NCBI GenBank assembly: GCA_012837715.1
Contig: DUQR01000032.1
Span: 1-56,496, forward strand
Source: Bacillota bacterium
GTDB taxonomy: Bacteria > Bacillota > UBA4882 > UBA10575
Direction of reading: 5' to 3'
Length of the DNA: 56,496 nt
Shown here: piece after piece, positions 52,338-56,496 of the stretch
Numbering within the stretch: the stretch's first letter is position 1
Layout: the number at the start of each line of letters is the position of its first letter
Position numbers and translations under genes: made by a program
Notes under the pieces: generated by a model
Seen by the model: only the letters and a program-made list of their open reading frames with translations
Told to the model about the DNA's origin: nothing
Database searches by the model: none

Positions 52338-53054
52338 ATGATGAAAACACGTTCCATCAAAATAGATGATCTAACCTTGCTTTCCCTACGGGCGCTGCTC
52401 CCGTTATACTGCGGGCTTTTGCTTTCCATCTTTTTCTCGGTTTTCTTTGTGAGCCATACGGAAAAGCGGTTGGCGGCGGTCGAAAGCACCCTGACCCAAC
52501 TGGTAGCCGATTTAGAGCTTGTCCACGAAGTTTTCGACGAAGCCCAGAAAATCAAGGACCATATTGACCGGCGTAGTAAAATCAGTAGTGAACAGGTTCA
52601 AGAGGTCACCTACGCCATCCTCCACTGTGCCCACCAGAAAAAACTCAACCCCTATCTACTCCTGGCGATTGCGGAAACCGAATCCAGTTTTTACCCGCAA
52701 GCCGTAGGTAAAGTAGGCGAACGGGGGTTAGTCCAAGTCCGCTATGGCACTTTTAAAATGATGATGCAAGAAGGCGACTTTTACCATTGGCGGGACACCT
52801 TAGAGGCTGGCGCGAATTACCTAGTCTACCTTTTGAATCGTTTCAAGGGCAACACCATTCTCGCCTTGGCCGGGTACAACGCCGGACCAAACCGCACCCG
52901 TGACCGTTTATTGGAAATTGGCCGCCCCTATGTGCGCAAGGTTGAAACCAATTACACCCGGATTGTCCGGAACAATGAATACGTCCGTACCGTCTACGGA
53001 CCCGATCTCACCACTTCCGGCTGGGCCGGGAACGGAGGGGTTTCCACGGCATAA
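52338..53054 (+). CDS. Membrane-anchored lytic transglycosylase (SLT domain)
   Basis: The 238-residue protein has an N-terminal membrane anchor (PLYCGLLLSIFFSVFFVS), a short helical region, and a C-terminal SLT domain that would cleave peptidoglycan glycan strands. The catalytic Glu is in AIAETESSFYPQAVG, followed by GERGLVQVRYGTF (usual form GAxGLMQ) and LALAGYNAGPNRTRDRL. AAAGGAGGATTCC precedes the ATG. It is a single-gene unit divergent from yqeG and ends at a bidirectional terminator. Confidence 0.9.
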   Translation: MMKTRSIKIDDLTLLSLRALLPLYCGLLLSIFFSVFFVSHTEKRLAAVESTLTQLVADLELVHEVFDEAQKIKDHIDRRSKISSEQVQEVTYAILHCAHQKKLNPYLLLAIAETESSFYPQAVGKVGERGLVQVRYGTFKMMMQEGDFYHWRDTLEAGANYLVYLLNRFKGNTILALAGYNAGPNRTRDRLLEIGRPYVRKVETNYTRIVRNNEYVRTVYGPDLTTSGWAGNGGVSTA

Positions 53055-53082
53055 AAAAACCGCTCAGCAAGAGCGGATTTTT
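53053..53082. terminator. Bidirectional terminator
   Basis: CCGCTC (53060-53065) pairs with GAGCGG (53071-53076), with T-runs on both strands. It ends the transglycosylase gene on the plus strand and the tRNA transcript on the minus strand. Confidence 0.85.
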
Positions 53083-53086
53083 CATC

Positions 53087-53163
53087 TGGCGGAGCTGACG
53101 GGGCTCGAACCCGCGATCTCCAGCGTGACAGGCTGGCATGTTAGCCGACTACACTACAGCTCC
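53087..53163 (-). tRNA. tRNA-Asp (GUC)
   Basis: The reverse complement begins GGAGCTG and ends CAGCTCC-G-CCA, so acceptor arms pair fully and CCA is encoded. The anticodon loop reads C-T-GTC-A-C, and GGGTTCGAACCCC forms the T arm. Length is 77 bases. Confidence 0.95.
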
Positions 53164-53169
53164 AATCTA

Positions 53170-53245
53170 TGGTGGGCGAAACAGGGCTCGAACCTGTGAC
53201 CCCTTGCTTGTAAGGCAAGTGCTCTCCCAACTGAGCTATTCGCCC
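53170..53245 (-). tRNA. tRNA-Val (UAC)
   Basis: The reverse complement begins GGGCGAATAGCTCAGTTGGG and ends CGCCC-A-CCA. The anticodon stem CTTGC/GCAAG holds loop CTTACAA, giving anticodon TAC. CCA is encoded. It precedes tRNA-Asp by six bases in the same transcript. Confidence 0.95.
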
Positions 53246-53262
53246 TAAAGAACCCAACTGAT

Positions 53263-53291
53263 ATTATAAACTAAAATCGCCCTAATGTAAA
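53263..53291 (-). promoter_or_regulatory. Sigma-A promoter of the tRNA pair
   Basis: TTTACA (53286-53291) and a perfect TATAAT (53263-53268) are separated by 17 bases on the minus strand, about 18 bases upstream of the tRNA-Val 5' end. Confidence 0.8.
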
Positions 53292-53341
53292 GGGGTTTTT
53301 TCGCTCAGACGGATCTCCGCCGCCAGGACAGAGCAAAAGCC

Positions 53342-53479
53342 CTAACGGAGAGAATAGCCTTTCTTCGGCCAGCTATAGTTCACCCGTTTCCAGGCTTGAC
53401 CGAAAAGAAATATTCCTTCTTCTAGGGTGATCACCCCGCGCCAAAGCCAAACCAATACCTGCCACCAACGTTTTGGCAT
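53342..53479 (-). CDS. Very small Trp-rich protein, unknown function
   Basis: A 45-residue frame encodes MPKRWWQVLVWLWRGVITLE followed by EGIFLFGQAWKRVNYSWPKK and a short end. It is basic and Trp-rich with an amphipathic or membrane-seeking middle. AGGAGG lies 11 bases before the ATG at 53479; another in-frame ATG at 53491 abuts the site (49 residues). It sits between the PHP gene and the tRNA promoter, in the same direction. Coding is plausible but unproven. Confidence 0.45.
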   Translation of the reverse strand: MPKRWWQVLVWLWRGVITLEEGIFLFGQAWKRVNYSWPKKGYSLR

Positions 53480-53523
53480 TTGTAAACTCATCCTCCTAGT
53501 ATAAAGCTATGCAAAAGTAATTA

Positions 53524-54333
53524 TTACCGAAAAAACGGCAAATATGCTTGCCTTTCATCGATCTGCCCCGCACCCAACTCCCTTTCTTCCGGTACACCAT
53601 GATAATCGGAACCCCCCGTGACAAAGAGTCCTAATGCGCTGGCTAGATCCAGGTATTTATTGGTCATCTCCGGGGTGTGCTCCGGATAAAACACCTCCAA
53701 CCCAGCCAGACCATGGTCGGCTAGAACCGGAATGAAGCGGTCTTGACCAAGACGGCCCGGATGCGCCAAAACCGGCCAACCATCAGCCGCCCGAATTAAG
53801 GCAATCGCCTCCAGGGTTGACAATTCCCGGTGGGGAAGATAGGCTACCCCTTGGGCTCCCAGATAATAGTGGAAAGCTTCTCGATCCGGATCGGGACCGA
53901 TCAGCTTTTTTGCTTTTAGCGCCCGGTAAATTTGGAAACGGCCCACAAAGGCGTCCGCACGTCCCTGAACAACTTCCTCCCAGGTAAGGGATAAACCATG
54001 TTGGGCAAGGAGGGCCAACATCCCCCGGGCTCTTTCCTGACGGGCGCTAATCACTTGCTTTAAACGGCGCCGCAACTCTTCATGGCAAAAATCCAGCTGA
54101 TAGCCAAGGATATGGAATTCAACACCATCCAGTTCGGTAGAGAGCTCGACGCCAGGAATACAATGGAGACCGTAGGCCTTTCCGGCGGCAAGAAAGGATG
54201 GTAAGCCATCCACCGTATCGTGATCGGTCAACGCCAGCCCCGTCAACCCCTTCTGCTTTGCTCTCTTTACCAATTCTTCCGGGGTGACTAGTCCGTCCGA
54301 ATAAACCGTATGCGTATGCAAATCATAAGCCAT
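53524..54333 (-). CDS. PHP-domain phosphoesterase (RNase AM/YciV-like)
   Basis: The 269-residue protein shows the four PHP metal-binding motifs: YDLHTHTVYSDG, LALTDHDTVDG, CIPGVELSTE with ILGYQ, and PVLAHPGRLG followed by GGSDYHG. Homologues include the YciV-type 5'-3' exonuclease/3',5'-bisphosphate nucleotidase group. Its real substrate is not readable from sequence. AGGAGAAGG precedes the ATG. Confidence 0.9.
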   Translation of the reverse strand: MAYDLHTHTVYSDGLVTPEELVKRAKQKGLTGLALTDHDTVDGLPSFLAAGKAYGLHCIPGVELSTELDGVEFHILGYQLDFCHEELRRRLKQVISARQERARGMLALLAQHGLSLTWEEVVQGRADAFVGRFQIYRALKAKKLIGPDPDREAFHYYLGAQGVAYLPHRELSTLEAIALIRAADGWPVLAHPGRLGQDRFIPVLADHGLAGLEVFYPEHTPEMTNKYLDLASALGLFVTGGSDYHGVPEERELGAGQIDERQAYLPFFR

Positions 54334-54352
54334 TTTGCCTTCTCCTGATTAA

Positions 54353-54430
54353 GCTTTTTCCATTGTCACCATAAAATTGAGTCCACTTGATACTGGATTG
54401 GAATTAAGTCAACGAACAACGCAAAAAGCC
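54353..54430 (+). repeat. Dispersed intergenic repeat, copy C (short)
   Basis: It begins GCTTTTTCCATTG and ends GTCAACGAACAACGCAAAAAGCC in pattern, with an ATTGGAATT block that matches copy A. At 78 bp it is shorter than copies A and B, lacking part of the middle. It fills the gap between the aroA stop and the PHP gene. Confidence 0.7.
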
Positions 54431-54433
54431 TGT

Positions 54434-55726
54434 TTATAATGATTGTTTCTCGATTGGAGCGCCGAGGGCGGCCAAATCTTTAAAAAAGCCAGGGTAAGAC
54501 TTACTAACATGTTCGGCCCCGTTAATCACTAATCCTTTTTTGGTCCGTAAAGCAAGAACAGCAAAAGTCATCACCAACCGGTGATCTTGACAGGCATCTA
54601 CTTCGATCCCGCCCTCATAACCTTGGGGCTTTCCTTTGATGATAAACCCATCGGCCGTCTCGTTGATCGTAACGCCAATTTGGCGTAACCCCCGGGCTAA
54701 ATCCCCGATCCGGTCCGATTCTTTCCAACGCAAATTCGCCACCCGCGAAAAGACGGTGGTTCCTTCCGCCAGAGCGGCGACGGCCGCCATGGACAAGACG
54801 GCATCAATCGCTTCTTCGCCATTGAAATCCCTGGCGGTCAGGGACGTCCCGCCCCGAACCCTAATTTCATCTCCTTTTCTTTCCACGGCCACGCCCATCT
54901 GCTGGAGATAGGGAATAATCTTCTTCTCCCCTTGCCCGTCCGCCGGATCCAGCGGCAATAAGGTTACGGCCGAAGGGACCAAGGCCGCAGCAGCTAGTAA
55001 CGCCGAAGCAGCCGGATAATCTCCGGGGACCCGGTAGGTCCCGGCTTGATAAGCGCCAGCAGAAACCCGAAAAGCAAGCTGGTCCCAATCAGCCTGCGGC
55101 GTGATACCTGCTTCTGTCATTACTGCTAAGGTCGTCGCCAAAGGAGGCCGGGAGGCCAAACCGCCGGTAATCCGCAAGGAAAGTCCACCCAGGAGCGGAG
55201 CGATGAAGAGGAGCGCCGTCGCAAACTGGGAACTAACCCGGCCGGAGACTTCCACCTCCCGTTGGCGCAGGGGGTGGCCACCGCGGATGGTGATCGGAAG
55301 ATGACCATCCCTATCTTCAACCTCCGCCCCCATCTGGCGGAAGACGGTTAAAAGATCGCCCTGGGGTCTTTTCCCTAATGAAGCCGGGTAAGACGTGACA
55401 TATTTTACTTCCGGTAAGAGCAAGCCCACCGGTAATAATAAGCGGAGTATTAAACCCCCATTCCCTGGATCCAAAACGCCGGGCGGGCGTGGGTTGGGCC
55501 CAAAACCTTTGATCCAAAGTTTTTCCTTTTCCCACCGGAAATCCGCCCCTAACTGGCGGCAACAGGCTAATAGGGCTTGGGCGTCATCATTGTCGGCCGG
55601 ATTAACCAGTACCGATTCCCCCTCCGTCAAAGCCGAAACCCAAATATACCTGGAGGTATAATTCTTAGAAGGCGGAACCCGCACTTTTCCTTGTAAATAA
55701 GTAGCCGGACCTACATAAATCTTCAC
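54434..55726 (-). CDS. aroA: EPSP synthase (3-phosphoshikimate 1-carboxyvinyltransferase)
   Basis: AroA makes EPSP in the shikimate pathway. The 430-residue protein keeps VSSQFATALL, RWKESDRIGDLARGL and CQDHRLVMTFAVLAL. Two normally invariant spots differ: the PEP/shikimate loop reads PPSKNYTSR (K21, N22, R26) where KSxSxR is usual, and the GNAGTxxR loop reads GNGGLILR (L92 where Thr is expected). It may be a divergent but active subgroup. Its GTG start overlaps the tyrA stop by four bases, so the two are coupled. Confidence 0.88.
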   Translation of the reverse strand: MKIYVGPATYLQGKVRVPPSKNYTSRYIWVSALTEGESVLVNPADNDDAQALLACCRQLGADFRWEKEKLWIKGFGPNPRPPGVLDPGNGGLILRLLLPVGLLLPEVKYVTSYPASLGKRPQGDLLTVFRQMGAEVEDRDGHLPITIRGGHPLRQREVEVSGRVSSQFATALLFIAPLLGGLSLRITGGLASRPPLATTLAVMTEAGITPQADWDQLAFRVSAGAYQAGTYRVPGDYPAASALLAAAALVPSAVTLLPLDPADGQGEKKIIPYLQQMGVAVERKGDEIRVRGGTSLTARDFNGEEAIDAVLSMAAVAALAEGTTVFSRVANLRWKESDRIGDLARGLRQIGVTINETADGFIIKGKPQGYEGGIEVDACQDHRLVMTFAVLALRTKKGLVINGAEHVSKSYPGFFKDLAALGAPIEKQSL

Positions 55727-56496
55727 CGGGAACTCCCCCCTCGCACCTGAGTAGAAAAACCATGGACCCGGAGTAAGTGGTCAGCCTGTTGTAAAGCGGT
55801 TTCGTCTTCAAAGGCTAGGCGGAGGGTCCCCCCCTCACCTTCCCTTACCCGGAGAATTTCAATATCTTTCAGGTTAATCGTTTTGATAATCTCGATCACC
55901 TCGGCAATAGCGCCCGGACGGTCTTGGATCACCACAACCAGCTCGTGAAGGAGGGTAAGAAAACCTTTCTTCTGTGCTGGTAATTTGGTCCGTGCCACCG
56001 CCGCCCGCCGGAGCTTTGCTTCCACAGTCTCCATCTCTCCGGCGGCTAAAGCGGTGGTAAAAGCAGTAAGCTCCTGGGTAAAGGCAGTTAAAGTCTCCAG
56101 TAAAGAATGGCGGTTGGTGCTAAAAATCTCCCGCCAGAGCGCCGGTGAACCCATCGCTACCCGTGTGGTATCACGAAACCCTCCGGCCGCCAAAGCAAGG
56201 GTTCCCGGATGGCGTTCGTTAAAGTCCAAAGCCACGTTCACCAAAGCGGCTGCCAGCAAATGGGGAAGATGGCTGACCACCGCCACCATTAAATCATGTT
56301 CCTCGGGGGTCAACAGATGGGGTAGACCGCCGACCATCCGGATAAATGCGGTCAAAGCCTCCAACACGAATGAAGGGGTCTCCGGTCCGGGGGTTAAAAG
56401 ATAAACAGCATTCTGAAAGAGGAAGGGATCGGCGGCGGTAATTCCCGATTGCTCGCTGCCGGCCATGGGATGGCCGCCGACGTAATGGACTCCCGC
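55723..56496 (-). CDS. tyrA: Prephenate dehydrogenase, C-terminal part (runs off window)
   Basis: TyrA converts prephenate to 4-hydroxyphenylpyruvate for tyrosine. Only the last 257 residues are in the window; the NAD-binding N-terminus lies beyond 56496. The visible part starts GVHYVGGHPMAGSEQSG, the conserved active-site block, continues with the helical dimerisation domain (VSHLPHLLAAAL, AAGGFRDTTRVAMGSP) and ends in an ACT domain (VVVIQDRPGAIAEVIEIIKT), expected to bind tyrosine for feedback control. Confidence 0.93.
   Translation of the reverse strand, partial: AGVHYVGGHPMAGSEQSGITAADPFLFQNAVYLLTPGPETPSFVLEALTAFIRMVGGLPHLLTPEEHDLMVAVVSHLPHLLAAALVNVALDFNERHPGTLALAAGGFRDTTRVAMGSPALWREIFSTNRHSLLETLTAFTQELTAFTTALAAGEMETVEAKLRRAAVARTKLPAQKKGFLTLLHELVVVIQDRPGAIAEVIEIIKTINLKDIEILRVREGEGGTLRLAFEDETALQQADHLLRVHGFSTQVRGGSSR

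Noticed and set aside
1-56496. CRISPR array
   Set aside because: No series of regularly spaced direct repeats was seen anywhere in the window.

Overview
The window is a piece of a spore-forming, flagellated, Gram-positive chromosome (Bacillota). The evidence is a pro-sigma-E gene next to its membrane protease gene spoIIGA, a BofC-like protein, CodY, folate-dependent TrmFO, YqeG/YqeH, and a large flagellar/chemotaxis (fla/che) operon with CheC, CheD and FliY, which enteric bacteria lack. The gene order topA-trmFO-xerC(codV)-hslV-hslU-codY-flgB matches Bacillus subtilis. The presence of motA/motB inside the fla/che operon and the absence of cheB between flhG and cheA suggest a clostridial or Limnochordia-type lineage. 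The species cannot be named from this sequence. Nearly all genes lie on the minus strand.

Layout: 1-700 holds a decayed insertion-sequence transposase. 730-2151 has a divergent pair: an acidic, low-complexity protein of unknown function and a SIS-domain protein. 2227-4287 is a divergent EF-G-like GTPase. 4440-4842 contains no convincing gene but has the hallmarks of a multibranched structured RNA on the plus strand ending in a strong terminator. 4849-10765 (minus) carries, in transcription order, ftsZ, spoIIGA, sigE, pgsA, prsW, yebC and a bofC-like gene: cell division and the mother-cell sporulation switch. 10924-41268 (minus) is one continuous fla/che operon, flgB to a swrB-like gene, about 30 kb and 36 genes. 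It builds the basal body, type III export gate and ATPase, hook, stator, switch and CheA/W/C/D/Y signalling, then FlhF/FlhG and sigma-D. A good sigma-D-type promoter lies in front of flgB, so the operon that encodes sigma-D is probably under positive feedback.

41498-50106 (minus) is the housekeeping block dprA, topA, trmFO, xerC, hslV, hslU, codY, with a sigma-A-type promoter in front of xerC. xerC appears to start at a CTG codon. 50311-53054 holds a small zinc-ribbon protein, yqeG-yqeH and a lytic transglycosylase. 53087-53245 contains tRNA-Asp(GUC) and tRNA-Val(UAC) with their own promoter. 53342-56496 contains a 45-residue protein, a PHP phosphoesterase, aroA (with altered active-site motifs) and the 3' part of tyrA.

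The least expected elements are non-coding: the candidate structured RNA at 4440-4842; a dispersed intergenic repeat of 78-116 bp found three times (15684, 50140, 54353) with conserved inverted ends; a hairpin that places the sigD ribosome-binding site in its loop; and a nested-helix element between flgC and fliE.
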